Origin: Hofstenia miamia
Lineage: Eukaryota; Xenacoelomorpha; Acoela
Length of the DNA stretch: 64,000 nt
Direction: 5' to 3'
Assembly: GCA_004352715.1 (NCBI GenBank)
Contig: SCFE01000018.1
Location: 1,815,614 to 1,879,613 of the forward strand
Part shown: positions 1 through 13,500 of the stretch, piece by piece
Layout of the letters: every line of letters begins with the position of its first letter
How positions within the stretch are numbered: position 1 is the first letter of the stretch
Translations under genes and position numbers: made by a program
The notes under the pieces: generated by a model
Database searches by the model: none
Told to the model about the DNA's origin: nothing
The model's input: only the letters and a program-made list of their open reading frames with translations

Positions 1-2153
1 ATATATCTCACCCTGTAGAGGGGTTTTCCTCAGCGCCCCTTCAGAAATAATGTTATATTTCTGATTTAAGAGACGAATGCCTAAAATTAAAAATAGTACT
101 TTTATTATTTCTCTAATTATACACATTTTTTTAAGAAAAAGTTAGTTTTTATTGTTATCTTCATCGATAAATTCGCTTCAGGAGGACATCAATTTTTTTT
201 AATGCGCTAAGTTTTATCATTTGCCACCTCCATCCCAAGTATGAACATTGCTGTGATCTTGGAACATATTTCACCAACGTTTTGCATTACAATTCAACTG
301 CTGACGTCAGCGCACAATATTTCGTCAGAGCAAAAAAACATCGATTTTTTGTTGACTTCGCATTCAGCTTATTGTAGGCTATAGTTCTGCCAATTTTCGC
401 TGCTTGGTGATGAATATGATTGATAGTAAGAGGAGTCTCATGTAGCACCCCTTGTTCTTGAATATTTAAAAAGGACGCTGGAGATTGGGTTAAATGTTTC
501 TTTTAATGTGGACATAATTCCAAACGCATAGATATCTGCAATGCTAATTCAGAGGTCACTTCAATGTACCAGAGACCAACCAGTTGCGGAATAAGAACGA
601 AAATTAAAGAGGAGATACTATCTTTAGGTCTTTCAGATCTTGGATAACATTATTAGTTCATGAGTTATGACGCTTAAACTTTTTTCTAAAAATAATCAAG
701 ACATTAGAAAATTGGTAGGCATTTTGAAGTTAAGAGGTTAATTCAGATGCGATGACTTCATGTAGATCCCTCAAAATTTGAACAAATTGAAGTTCGAAAA
801 TAGGATAGTTTTCAAACTTTGATTTTGCATTCTTAACAATATCCAAGCCAATTTTGAATTCAAAGTTCGATTTTTATTTTGTACTTCAAGTAAAAACGGT
901 ATTGTTGAATATATTTTAAAGTTGCTAGCATAAAATTTCCTATTGCGTAACCAGTTGAAAATTCCAAAACTGAATAATTGTATTATTAATAAGATCATAG
1001 CTAACAACCAGACAAAATACACAGCACCAATTCAAAAAAAATAATGGAAAATTAATTTTACTTCAAAAAATGCAACAACAACAACTATTTGTTTTCATCT
1101 ATTAAACATAAAGTTAAACTTAGCACTTTTAGTAAATTCAAAGTGTTTACTTGTTGTACTTTAAGTTTGGATTAAAATGGATATTTGAAACTGTTTCAAA
1201 TGTTGGTTTGCAAGTTGGAAATCTTGATGCCTCAAAATAAGTTTTAACCTTGCTTAATTCCAATTTTGTTATTTCAAAATGGAAATATTAATTAATATTA
1301 AATTTAACGTCTCCTTTATAAAGCTCTTAATTAAAGGCTTTTATGTACCTCTTACGTACATTTGAATTCTTTGATGGTTTTGTAATTTCTATATGGGATT
1401 TAATATTTTTTAAATTTACTATTCCTGCACACCTTGATTTAAGCATTATTTTGCAAAATGTGAATATCTGCATAGATCAGGAAAGTTTTTGTACTTAAAT
1501 TTTCAGTAGGTCAAATTGATATTTGTAAAATTTATTTTGTCAAATGAATAGCAAATTTTGATATCATGAATAAATATACTTAATCATCTCGAAGACAATA
1601 TCTGTTTGTTTATTACATTAAAATTATTAAGCCTAATTTGAAGTTAAAAATTTACTCAAATTATCCAATTAATTACAAATTTACAAGGTTGTTATCATAT
1701 TTTATTAATTAAGGAATTCCTTGCATAGTTAAAATTTTCAAGCTAATACCTGAAATGTAAGCACTCGGTTAATTGAACTTATTTGTATTTTCTTTTAATG
1801 AACAGTTTAATAAATGTGCATCAATTTTGAACTTCTGAAATCCGTTTGTAAATGTAAGTTGAGCTGAATAAAAAAAACTTTACGTATTTACATATTTCGA
1901 TCTAGCAGATATTTGTGATATTACATATCTACCAATTCAAATCAAATTAACAATTATCTAATATATGCTAAAATTTCAACTAATAAGTTATTTTCAGCAG
2001 TGGCGAATGCTGGAATTTATCTCAGTGGTGATGAAGTTAAGTGATAAATGACTGTCAAAATGTTGAAAATTTGACTCTTGAGATGGATTTAACCAACTTA
2101 GTACTTAATTTCTAATTTTTTTATGAAACGTTTAATTTTTTTAATTGGATAAA
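1..2153. other. AT-rich noncoding stretch
   Basis: No supported gene. Open frames here are short, AT-driven and have no recognisable motif or splice context. No terminal inverted repeat pair or RNA gene was found by eye. Confidence 0.6.
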
Positions 2154-2348
2154 TCAACGTGGTAAATTTGAAGTGGGGATAAACACTCTCCCATGGCAAC
2201 GGGTAATGTACCGAAATCTACCCAACGTCTTGTGGGTGAAACTAAAACAATTTTCAATGGTTTCATTTTGTAAGGCTCTTTTAGGGACTTCTTTAATTGC
2301 TGTTATATAACCCAGTGATTCAATTGCAAGACATTTTTCGCATCTCAA
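2154..2348 (-). pseudogene. possible pogo/Tigger-type transposase remnant
   Basis: A 64-codon reverse frame contains the pattern ITAIKEVPKRALQNETIENC followed by F. This resembles the conserved stretch after the catalytic domain of pogo/Tigger (DDE_1) transposases, where an aliphatic helix and a W-x-x-V segment precede a T-I-x-N-C-F motif. The usual tryptophan is absent. The upstream frame (2399-2584) is open but does not match the DDE core, so this would be a short, decayed relic. The call rests on one motif and could be chance. Confidence 0.3.
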
Positions 2349-3955
2349 TCAGCAGGAAGCACATGTTCTTTCAGTATATTTCCAACTTTCTCAATGGATC
2401 AAAAATATGCTAAATCAGTTGGACTATGACAGTTTTGTTTCACTTGGTGTTTGGTATTTATTGCATAAGTTTGTGTCATTTTTCTAACTGTATCAATAAA
2501 AAACCACATTTTACAATGCATTTTCATTCTGTCATTGGGCAAGATATGCAGGAGCTGCGCAAACTTCCAAACAACGGCTCCCACATGCTCCTAATGGTTG
2601 TCACTATATTATTTGCACGATTTTCTTTATGGGTAAACTGCCCCTTGATTTAAACTATGCCTAAACTAGTTGTGAAGCAGTTTTTGATTATTGCAGCATT
2701 GTAAAGAGATCGCTTTCAGGAAAGCGGTTCATCCATCGAGAACCTTGTATCATACATCACTTCTATAATTAATAAAACAGAAAAGAATTCACCAAATTAA
2801 TCATAGTCCATGCTTGTAAATTTGTCATCTAGAACTCATTTGTACTCGATGTTAGAAAATTTCAATATTGTGCTGATAGTGTCGGAATACATGAAGTGGT
2901 GATTAGTGATATGAAATGTGTGATACTTACTCAGAATAGAATAGATTTTTAGCACTAAATCTTCTTCTGTATAATGAGTACATTGATTTACTTTTCTTCA
3001 TTTCAAACGCGTTTTTTGATATCATCTAACAACATGTAGCCATTTAACAATAAAAAACAGAAAAAGAATTGAATGACACTGTTTACCACTAAAGTTATGC
3101 ATGCATATTTTTGCCATTCAATGCATACACTCAATGTAACTTCTAGATATTTTGTTTCAAAATCATTTTTTACATTTATCCCAAAAAGACTCGAATAAAA
3201 TAAATCTCTTGACTATATATTGTTTTGATTACTAAAAGGAATGTAATGTAAAACAGCCTTGCATAGAGATTTCACACCTAAGCATATAAACTATAGATTT
3301 CTCAAGATTACCTTCAATTTCTTATATCGAAGAGTTTTTTTAGTTAAATTTAAATATAAAATAAAAAACGTGGGCAGTGATCGATGCCTCAAAAGTAGCA
3401 GTAAGAATTCGATGAAAATCAATAAATCAATGGAATTAGTTTTGTTTGAAGAGATTAGGTACTTCTAAAATAAAGGCGCTCACCAATCATGCGCACACAA
3501 TGCTTTGATGTAAAAAAATTACAGGTATTAAAAAACAATAAATAATTATATTATATTAGCCTACGTGCTAAATATAGCGAAATTCATCGAATACTTGACT
3601 ATTGTTTTACTACTAGTCTTATTAAAAATTTCTTCCTTTTTTTACGATGTTCCTTAAAATTTTTGCGTTAATATGAAGTAAATATACTGTATCTTAGAAT
3701 ATGCAAATATACAATCACGCCAATTTTCTAGAAACATGTTTGGGTTTGGAATGAGTGGTGCTGAGCGAGTTCACAATAAGATTGCTGAAATGCGAAATTA
3801 TTTTTGGAAACATATCTAACATATAAATCTTTGGAAAAAGCCCTATTTTTATAATTTAGGGTAAATGTACTCCAGCAGTTACATTGCATTACTTTGAGAT
3901 AAAGTTGGGTTTTAAATATGCCCAAAATTACGTGTCTTAAATATCTATAAGAGTA
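2349..3955. other. noncoding stretch
   Basis: Apart from the doubtful frame at 2399-2584, no coding signal, repeat structure or RNA gene is visible. A splice-donor-like GTAAGTATC lies on the reverse strand near 2925, but no exon beside it could be supported. Confidence 0.5.
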
Positions 3956-5241
3956 CCGTAAACTGGGGTAACATTGAACACTTTACACATATTCCTGTTT
4001 ATATATTTCAAAAATCAATGCAAAACTGCAAAACTTTGCTCTGTTATAATAGTGGTGACCTAATAGGTGATGTAACCTATCCATAATAATATAGAATTTG
4101 TAAAAAGCAAAAAATATGGACGTTCAAAGTTACCTGTGAATTGGGGTAACTTTGAACACTATTTATAATTAGATCTTCTTGGTACCACTTTGCCAACAAT
4201 CCATCCCAAGTTCAAAACTAAACAAATAAATAGCATTTCCAATTCAAATTTAAACATTTTAATGACCAATCCAATTAACAACATTATGCAAATTCAAATT
4301 TATCACATGCAAATAGCCAAAAGGCAATACTATATCACAAAACAAATGACAAACATAGTCAGATTCAAGACTGGTATTGGCACAAGCCTCATGGCACCAA
4401 TTACTATATTTACAACATTTAATCCAATCTACACTGGGTGGGTCCACATATAGTTCTGAGCAAAATTTGCATTCGTATGCAACACAATTGCCCATGATAT
4501 TCTTCAATGTTGCATCAGGTTGAAAAAAAGAAAATAAAAGTTGTTAACAGGCATACATTTAATACACTTACATATCAGCTAATGAAATTTCTAAATAGAT
4601 AAGGTTATATAAAATAATGCAAAGGAAATACTTACAATAGGTTTAGAAGGGCTTTGACTTCTTCCCACAGCCTTTACACTTTTCGTTCAAATATCATGTT
4701 TTCAACATCAGACACTTATTAACATAATAACTATCAACTCATATTGAGAGGATCCTAATTTTGACAATTGTACTAGGTATTTTTTTGATTGCTATAAATT
4801 TGGCTGTCACGGCCTAACTTTGAACATGTTAAAAGTTACCCCGAAACAAAGCTAGGATACGATTTGCATCTGAATAGGGTCAAATACATCAGTTGTTAAG
4901 CTTGTGACATTAAGTTTATTTGTAAGCCGTAGATGATTACAAAGTTATTTCAATAATCATGTATGCAAAAAATAAGTGTACTTACTGTAAAAATATAAAA
5001 GTATACAAAATGACGAAAATATGGCTTTCTTTGTTCACCATCGAAATTGATATGTACAGACCGCAGCAAATGTTACAAGACCGAACTTCAACATTGTGTT
5101 AATTTTGGTATAATGAAAAATTTAAATCATGTAAGAAAATTGTGAATATATTTATTAAATATCAAAGTATGTGGCAATAAATATTTTTTAATAAAGACGT
5201 TCAATGTTACCCCATCGTTCAATGTTACCCCCAGTTTACGG
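3956..5241 (-). mobile_element. pogo-type DNA transposon, internally deleted
   Basis: The two ends are inverted copies of CCGTAAACTGGGGTAACATT (right end has one extra G), and each is flanked directly by TA, the target duplication of Tc1/mariner/pogo elements. The element is about 1.29 kb. Shorter copies of the GGGTAAC-TTTGAAC motif recur inside near both ends (about 4127-4160, 4802-4845 and 5200-5230), which suggests subterminal transposase-binding repeats. The only coding content is a reverse-strand tail with a zinc finger (separate entry). The catalytic DDE domain is missing, so the copy is non-autonomous. TIR plus TA duplication is direct evidence; the pogo assignment rests on the retained finger exon. 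Confidence 0.8.
4259..4507 (-). pseudogene. PHD-like zinc-finger tail exon of a pogo-type transposase
   Basis: This 82-codon reverse frame contains C-x-x-C, then a D-W-I-x-C segment, WCHEACA and a closing C-x-x-x-C. That is the spacing of the PHD-like zinc finger seen at the C-terminus of many pogo/jerky-type (DDE_1) transposases. A candidate upstream exon lies at about 4637-4700 on the same strand, with a serine/lysine-rich frame ending at a GTAAGTATT donor; a polypyrimidine-rich acceptor precedes this exon near 4510-4545. The element therefore seems to keep the last intron and finger of the transposase while lacking the catalytic core. Its role as a chromatin- or DNA-binding tail is inferred from the family. 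Confidence 0.6.
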
Positions 5242-5243
5242 TA

Positions 5244-7163
5244 CTAAAACAGAGCAATTCCAAACAATAGTTGCAGTGTAATTTTAATTGGTTAGAATAC
5301 ACAATTTGCCAACTTCCCTGCGTTAATTATTTGAATACGATGTGGTTGTGATTGTAATTACCTATTGGTTTTATACAATTTTTTCTTTTTTATTAAAATT
5401 CATTTAGTCAGTTTTGCACCATTTTGATTTGACATTACTAATTAGTTACAACTCCTTATTATTTAAATATGCTTCAAGGCTTAGGACAAACTTATGAGTG
5501 AAGGAACTTTTAACTTAATTATATTTTTTTATAATTAAAATATATAGTACACATTTATGACATTTTTAATTCTCTCAAGCACGCACGTCTTAATAAAAAT
5601 TGACTACAAGCCTTTAAAACATTAAAATAAATTCTAGTTTATGCAAGGGAAAAGAAACCATTCAGACAAATGTTGAGGAAAGGTCTTCGAAAACAAGATG
5701 AAAACAAATTTAAAGTGCGAAATATAGTTTGACAAAGGTATTGAAATTCGACCTAATGCTGTAAATCAGAAACTATGTCATGCAGGTTTGAGAAATAATG
5801 AAGATTTCATTGTTTTCCTAGTTTTAGAAAAGTTTTGAGAAATCAATTTTGCAAAAAAATAAATAGTTATTAAGAAATTTTACATAAATGCAACTTATGC
5901 GGGTAACATGCCCTCAGTAAGTCTATATAACCTCTATGCATGAGTATACTAAATATATAAGCAAAAAATTGAAAATTTCAAATTTTGTTGAATCAAATGT
6001 GATGCGCAGTCTATATATGAATCAGGTAGAATTCAGTTAGTTTTCTTCAAAGCTGAGGTAGAATTTATATGTGGGGGCGTCCAATATCAAGATACGTACA
6101 AATTTTCTCCATCCTTCCATTATTTTTGTAATTTTTTATTTATTTTGTTTTGTGTTTATTTATATTTTTATGTTAAAATTATTGTGCGCCTGCCTTTGAT
6201 CGGGTAGGGTCGAGGATCAATGCTAGAAGGATCGGGTTATGTCACTGGGTTTTGTTAAACGTGTGGGTCAAGTCTCAGGTCATTATTAGACAGGTGAGGT
6301 TGACTGGCAGGTCAAAAAATGTGACCCGCTTCCACCCTGTTGTGTATGCTAAAAAGAACATTGCAATATTTCTGACATCTTTATATATGAACGTGTTGTC
6401 GACATCATAGCTCTAAATTTAGTGAAATAGTTCATGAGCATTTGCTTTGAATCACACTTTTGTACAATGGTTTGTTATAGAACCACTCCCAAGATTCGAT
6501 TCCTTGCTATATGGCAATTGTTTATTGTCAAAATTCGCAAAATAAACGCCCAACAATGAAAAAATATTTGTAAATATTAATTACTTTAAATAAATTGGGT
6601 TACCATCTGACGCCTCAATCTCAAATTATAGTTTCCGCTTTTTATATATTAAGTATAACAGCTGTTATAAATCAATACAATAACGATTTCAAGGAAACCG
6701 AAAAATTCGATTTTACTCAAATATTTTCAATTCTACTTCAAATTAGATAAAATTCGCGGTTTTGTTTAATTCGGAATTTTTCTCAAAAAGAAATCACATT
6801 ATTCTCGGAGCTTCTATAAAAGCGATTTTTTTAGTTTTATAAGGATTTTATTTTTTCATTATTTTTTTTGCAACTCTTGGAAATGACTCACAGATTCCAC
6901 AATGTTCTTTACAATTTTATATTAATGCATTTTGTCTGTTACAATTTGATGACTTGTTCTACTTGATCATCTCATAACGATTTATGCATGATCATGCAAA
7001 TCACGTATTCAATCTTTTATTTGAGAATTAAATGGAGATTAAATTTGCAACAAGCGTACATGAAAAAAGAATATCAGGATATAATGTGCTACAAGAATTT
7101 TAAATTATAAAGTTCCTAGGTACATACCCATATGTATTTGTATATATTTACATATATATATTT

Positions 7164-7252
<89 letters not shown>

Positions 7253-8075
7253 CATGCAAAATAGAAATCGTACAACAATAAAGAAATTGATTATCGTAAG
7301 GTCTTCTTGCCTTAATATAACCTATCTTTACTATCTGATCATGAAACTTTTTTTAAGTATTAACCCTATATGCACCAAATGCGTTCCTCAGTGACATTAG
7401 AAAAACATTGATGTTATAAATATAATCAGAATGTTTTTTTCACATGTGGTTATTAAATGAACGGGACACAACGTATTGTTTCGTTCAAATTCTTGTCACG
7501 TAGTCTACTTCTCAGATGTTAACAAATTTTAACGGGTGCATAAAAACCACATGCAAAATAAATTGGTCCATATAGGGTTAAGTTTGATTTCAATATTTAT
7601 TTTTATGTAACACACAAATATGTGTCAGTAGATCTATTGCTGGCACAACATTTAATATGCAATAATCCCTTCATCTATTGCATCAGCAGATATATGAAAA
7701 ACATGTGAGTGAACCACATCTATCTGCTTATCTTAATTTGTTTAAATTTACATGTTTTACTGTTGTGGAATATTAAATTATGCTCCGTATAGTGTAATTT
7801 ATATGAAGTACAAAACTTGATAAGGGCTAGTAAGTTTTACCCTAGATCAATGCATTACAAAAAGTAATTTGAATTATTTGCAAACTAAAATGATAGTTTC
7901 CATAACTATCTCAATTTCTTACCAAATTATTAATAATAGATGGAAAATAGCCTATAGTTTATAGCTAAATGAAAATAATAAACATACGTACATACTGTGT
8001 CAAATAATTGAGGTGTTGTGCATATATGGTAAAAGTTGTAATTTTCAAAGTGGTACGGTTTCTTTTCTCCCAGTT
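5244..8075. other. noncoding stretch with (CA)n(TA)n microsatellite
   Basis: No gene is supported. The segment at about 6185-6345 is unusually rich in GGGT/GGTC words compared with its surroundings; similar GGGTCGGGT-rich sequence recurs near 51940-51990, suggesting a diverged dispersed repeat. The microsatellite at 7164-7250 is listed separately. Confidence 0.5.
7164..7250. repeat. (CA)n-(TA)n compound microsatellite
   Basis: A short CA run is followed by an uninterrupted TA run of about 70 bases. Confidence 0.95.
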
Positions 8076-8085
8076 CTATATATAT

Positions 8086-8116
<31 letters not shown>

Positions 8117-8127
8117 GTATATATATA

Positions 8128-8158
<31 letters not shown>
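8076..8158. repeat. (TA)n microsatellite
   Basis: TA dinucleotides with a few G interruptions (two AGTATA units). Confidence 0.95.
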
Positions 8159-8161
<3 letters not shown>

Positions 8162-8411
8162 AACAGATGCCATAATTTGGAAATTTAAAAATTTTTATGT
8201 TTGCAAGCATCTATGAATAAGTGTGTCCCTCTGTTATGATGAAAAGTTGGGCTGAAAATTATTCTTGTGAATTAAGTACGGGAAAATAAATATTTTTAAA
8301 TGAAGTGATATTTTTAAAATTTTAAAATTCTTGCATCCTTAATGTTTAGGCGATAAGACAGGCTAAGGCCCATGCAGCAGCAACTGATCTAATTTATTTT
8401 TTTTTCTGTAG

Positions 8412-8480
8412 GCATACAACCCAAGTCCATTAAGTGCATCATCCACAAAATCAGATAAGAGGTCGTGGCGGTTTCAGAAT
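8412..8480 (+). CDS. candidate internal exon of an unrecognised gene
   Basis: A strong acceptor (T-run then CTGTAG) precedes 69 bases that are open in only one frame, giving AYNPSPLSASSTKSDKRSWR plus three residues, followed by a GTAAAT donor. It starts and ends in phase 0. Base composition is clearly less AT-rich than the flanks. It resembles the serine-rich exon at 8695-8923, but the phases do not join directly (0 versus 1), so an exon between them or a different donor is needed. A possible linker is 8526-8595 (acceptor TTTTCAG, weak GTTAAA donor). Function unknown. Confidence 0.4.
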
Positions 8481-8694
8481 GTAAATTTGTAAATGAAAAA
8501 GAAGAAAATCTTGCTGTGTTTTCAGATCTTAGATATCTTGAATATTTCGGGAGTTATATGTATTTTGAAATATCTTAAAGAAACTATTAAACATTGTTAA
8601 ATATAAATGGGATAATTTGGGTAATCAATAGTACGTTTCTGCTACTTACATTTTTATTGTAGTAATAAAAGTTACATTTAGTAATTTTTTTTAG

Positions 8695-8923
8695 CATCCG
8701 ACTTCAAGTTAGAAGATTCATTAACTTGTGTTTCCCCAGATCACTGTGGTACATTTCACGAACGCCAAAATTCAGAACCAAGTTCTTCTGCCATATCACG
8801 AGGAGCGGAGCCGCAACACGACTATCACAATCGTAGATCATTCTCGGACGATCACAATTTTGAGCAACCATACTCTTCCAGTTCAGGGTTTTCAGAATGC
8901 GAAGGCATTGCAAACACTCTCAG
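8695..8923 (+). CDS. candidate serine/histidine-rich exon of an unrecognised gene
   Basis: A poly-T acceptor (TTTTTTTTAG) opens a 229-base exon whose only continuous frame is polar and low-complexity (for example QNSEPSSSAISRGAEPQHDY and EQPYSSSSGFSECEGIANTL). GC content is far above the neighbourhood and codon choice looks coding. It starts in phase 1 and would end in phase 2 at CTCAG/GTTTTT, a weak donor. Alternatively it reads through to a TGA at 8946-8948 and is a last exon. No folded domain is recognised. The region looks like a disordered, possibly phosphorylated segment (inference). Confidence 0.5.
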
Positions 8924-9041
8924 GTTTTTACCATATTATTCTTCTTGAGTTAAGTACTCTAATAAGAACTTGTGGACTGCAGTTATATATTGTTAACCAT
9001 AAGCTACCCATTGCATCCTTAAAAGCACAACCACCTCTTAG

Positions 9042-9087
9042 CCTATTAGGAAAATGTCGGGATCTTGAGATTTCGACACATTTATGG
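9042..9087 (+). CDS. candidate mini-exon of the same locus
   Basis: A pyrimidine-rich acceptor (ACCTCTTAG) and a near-consensus donor (TGG/GTAAGTAC) bound 46 bases. Read in the phase left by 8695-8923 (phase 2), it is open and gives LLGKCRDLEISTHLW, ending in phase 0. The phase match and consensus donor are the evidence; an exon this short cannot be assigned a function. Confidence 0.35.
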
Positions 9088-9929
9088 GTAAGTACGCTCC
9101 CCTGTTATGGTTAAAATTTTTATTGCTGTTGCAAGTACAAGAAGATATGAAATTATTTTAAAGAAAACTTTCAAATTTTTCCCATACTTAGCGCTCAAAT
9201 ATTATACGGTCTAAGGCTAATGGCTGCAACAGCCAGATTAAGCTATTTTGTTTTGTGTAAATAAATCAACAAAGTCCTGTCCAGACGCGGCTATACAAAG
9301 TCAGAAGGTTGTTGTGCCCTAGGATGAAATCCAGTGGTGACATTTGATATCTTTTTTATTTAGTGAGCAATGAGCACTTGATTAATTATTATAGGGACCA
9401 TCACATATATTAGAAAACGCTGGGATGGCTTGGGGTCAATATTTGTGTTAGATTTATATATATTATGTAGATAGTTCTTATTTTGAATTGACAAAATTGC
9501 CTCTGAAATCAAACTATGTGCAATGTATCAAATTATTTTACAAAATTATGAGTATAAGTTCTGAGGAGATAAATCAATTTATTTTAAAAGTTTCTTTATC
9601 GCTTTGGTAATAACCAAATATTACAAAGAGATCGTTCCATCTTAAATATATATCAGAAATAATGAAAACCATTGAAATTGCAAAAAAATTGCATAATAGA
9701 AATTTTTGATGAGATTCCTTAAATCTACAACCAGTGATGTATTAAGGGGTACAAGAGGAAGGCTTCCCCCTCAGACTTCCACAATAGTTTGTTTTCAGTT
9801 AAAAATATAATATTTTGTAGAAAATTCAAAATTAGAATGTTATTGTGTATTTTATGTTTCTATTTTTAATATTTTGGCAGTTTTTGTAGGGTTTCACCAC
9901 TTTATTGACCAACGAACTTTTTATCACTG

Positions 9930-10570
9930 AAATGTTACCATAATAAAATACAGATATTCCTTGCACGTATAAAGATATACGTCCCTCGGGTTGTACAAGG
10001 ATATAGAGATGTACAAAGCCATAACTGCTGGAGAAAAACATATTCACAGAACATGGACTGATGTGAGTATAGGAACAAAATCTTTCGTGCATTAGCAAGA
10101 TGCATGTTACCAGGGATGCCTGCATTTGATTTGGTCAAGATTTTAAATAATTCTGCAAATAAATCATAAATCTACAAGCATTTCACTCCAAGTCCCACCG
10201 TTTCAATCTTTGTAAAAGAAAATTATCTAAATCTAAATAATGGTCTGTTAGTATATCCTGTAATTTATGCATGTGCTTTGAATACTTTTATTATCACAGG
10301 CATAAATTTTCAGTAGTATTTCTTTGTTCTATAGATGAAAATCCTATAAATTGAGCTTTGTCAAATTATTTTTAGATGATTGCAATTAAAATATTTAACG
10401 AGATTTTCAAAAAAAATTTTTCAAATGGATCTTTTGCTGTTCGTAGTATACAAATATCATCCGCGTATTGGCATGAATACTTCTATTCGAAAATAATTTG
10501 AAATATCATTGACTTATTAAGCAAATAGAATGGGTCGTTACACTGTTCCGTGAAGCATGCCTAGGTTTGA
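9930..10570 (-). mobile_element. decayed LINE reverse-transcriptase fragment
   Basis: Read on the reverse strand across several frameshifts, this holds a GMLHGTV-RPILFA-type segment, then CQYADDICILRTAKDP, which is the YADD catalytic box of a non-LTR reverse transcriptase with its usual following residues. Further downstream is an NARKILFLYSHQSMF segment typical of the RT C-terminal region of Jockey/CR1-type elements. Stops and frame changes show it is dead. The two long overlapping reverse frames at 9832-10138 lie within its tail. Confidence 0.6.
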
Positions 10571-13500
10571 ATTAGTAGGCCAATAGTCTAGAGTATTATG
10601 TAAATTTTTTATGGTTTAATATATTTCAAATGTTCAAGTATATAATTTAAAGTAACTCAGTACGACCCTGGAACGACTTTTCCAACTTTTGTTATAATTA
10701 ATATTAGAGAAAATGTAGAGAACTGTAGATAATTGATGTAAGCTATTTACTAGTTAATTTATTTAATTATTTATTTAAAATTAAGCATGTATACCTACTT
10801 ATGAATTTGTTTTAAATAAAAATGTACTGTGCTTGGATTATCAAGCACTTGTATTAGTTGTTTTGAAATCCCGCGAAGTACCTTTATTTAGATTCTGTCA
10901 ATGACCAATGTAAATAATTTTGCATCAATTTTTAATTAAGTTCACTGACTTGATTAAATATCTGCTTCCAGTTTATTGTTTAAGTCTATTAATATTTAAT
11001 TAAAAAAACTTGAAATGTTTTCCAATAAATGCACACGTTCAAATCATTTACTCTTGAACCGTATGCATTGCTTATCACTTTCAAGAACGAAATCATGGCA
11101 ATTTTTTTGTTTGCAAACGTTTCCTTATAAAGTAAAAGTGCTGATGTTTCTTGGGATATAGATTTGGCGTGAAAAAGTTTCTCACTTAATTTTTTTCCGA
11201 ACATATTTTATAATTGCAGTCACTTTTTACTGTTTTAATTCATTGGAGGAATTCGTTCTATTGAAACCTACCAATCCCCTTCCAAGCCAGAAATAAAATT
11301 TAATGGATTCGCAGCATAAGCATTGAATAAATTGCGTTAATTAATTGACATCTTGTCAATTATATTCAGCGACCGATATTTTCATTGACTGCAGCTGATA
11401 AATTAAAAGAAACTACGGTGGCTAAGCATCCTCGAATTTTCTAATGCCTACTTATAGAAGGTTCTCGCAATTCTGGATTTAATGAATAAACTCAATGTAA
11501 AATTCGATCTTAAATACTTTTCACCGTTAAATTTATAAATTATTTTAAATATATATGTAGTATATTGATATAGAATTTGGTGAGACGCAGGACGCTGCTA
11601 AGTAGATTGAAAGAATTGGGACGCCGCCAATTTGCTGTAGAATTTACAAAATTAGGTAACAAACACCTCACTTCCATGCCAGTATTTGATGTACGAACCT
11701 TCCTTAGGAACTCAACACAAATCAATAGCAATTTTGAACATCTATGCAATCATTAAAACAACTTGCTTGGGTTCATATTGTGTAAAATTACATTACAAAA
11801 TGAGGCTATTACCCAAAAAATTTCGAAAATTTTAAAATAAATCAATTGACATACTTTCAGACCTCAGATAACAGAGTTTAATTCTCAAAAAAATTTATAT
11901 AACTAATAAATAAATAATTTATATATATATATATATATGTATAAATTATATAAATTTCAATGTTCTTCATCTCAAATTCTTGAGATATTCGTGCAGGGTG
12001 TACTTAAAGTCATGTATGTTCCTAGAACTGTATTACTAAAACCTCTTAAATGATAATAGGACAATATTTTACGACTGGTAAAAAATTGGCAAATTTATCT
12101 ATGAAATCATAAAATTTTAAGATTTGTCCTTGCTTTTCAAGTTTTTTGAAATTTCAAAAAATTGGCTTTAAATCAAATGAAAGCTGTCTAACTCACGCTA
12201 CACTATAACTAAGTATTTTATGATTTTTCACTAATTTGTTTTCTCCTACTACTTATTAACGAATATTTTTCCTTTTGTTGAAAAATAATTTTGCTTTCCT
12301 CTTAAATTTTCTTTGATTTTAGTGAAAAAAATTAAATTGTCAAAGTTTGATTTATTTTGGAAAAACCCCTTCTAATGATAACAATAACGTAAAAAGAAGC
12401 GAGCCATATAGAAATCAGGTAAAAATGCACGGGTAATGAGATGAAAATTGCTAACATATTTACAACCAGATTGACAGCTGGCTTGATTTGCTTGCTACAG
12501 TTATGTAATTTTTCAATATTTTGGAAAAAACTGACAAACAAATTCATATTTTAATTGTAATAATGGTCATTAGTTGTATTTTGAATAATTCATTATTTTC
12601 TAATTTGAAGATGTAATAATCCGTCTATGACTTCCATTTAATAGTAATGCATCGCCAATCACTGTCGGTTTACCTTAAGTTATAGTGGCGTTAGTAGTTA
12701 TTGGAATATATTGAGAATAATCCCTTTCATCGGCTAGGCTCCTGTTCATAGCAAATATCTGAAAAAACATTTCAAAAAAATAAAAAACTTCACTAAATAA
12801 TGAGTATTAAAATGGGTACTCGCCCCTGATCATATACAAAGTATACCGAAAATTCACATAGTTTCAATATTAATTGGATACATGTATTATTTTTTGGATA
12901 TGCTATTTTTATATTTGCAAGGAATTAATGTCAACATTTCATTAATTAATATTGCACATTATAAATCACTATTATTGTCTAGACAAAGAAATTCACAATT
13001 TAGAAAACTGTCTAGAAAAATCGATATGAAACATTGATTTCCCCAATTCTTATTTGAACTAAGCTTCTTTTAAATTTTGACAATTGAACTAAATACGGTG
13101 AGTTAAGTGGTATATTTCGATGCGTTTATTAGTTGTTTAACAACAATTTATACTATTTATTACGACTTAGCGTTTACATTTTATATAAAATAGAAAAATG
13201 CATAGAAATATCACTTATGCCTTACATTTGTTTTACTTTTTGTACACGTATTCTCGAACTTTCTGTTCCAGGATAGCTCTCAAATATGTAATTTCGCATT
13301 TTTAAGTTAAATGTTGGTCTCTAAATATGAGGCCCCTTTAGTCTTATTTTAGGTGCAAGGCGTTAAATGACATACTTTGTAAAGTTTTCAGAAATGGTAT
13401 TTTTACGTAAGCGTCACACTACAGATAATTATGAAAAAAGGTTGAGATAAACGTATGCCGATTGCGTCTATTTTAAAGAGGGGCACATAAGTATATAAGT

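Noticed and set aside
9948-10200. Forward frame with one internal TGA, which could suggest a recoded stop
   Set aside because: The reverse strand here continues a recognisable LINE RT from 10570 downward, so the forward frame is most likely its shadow.
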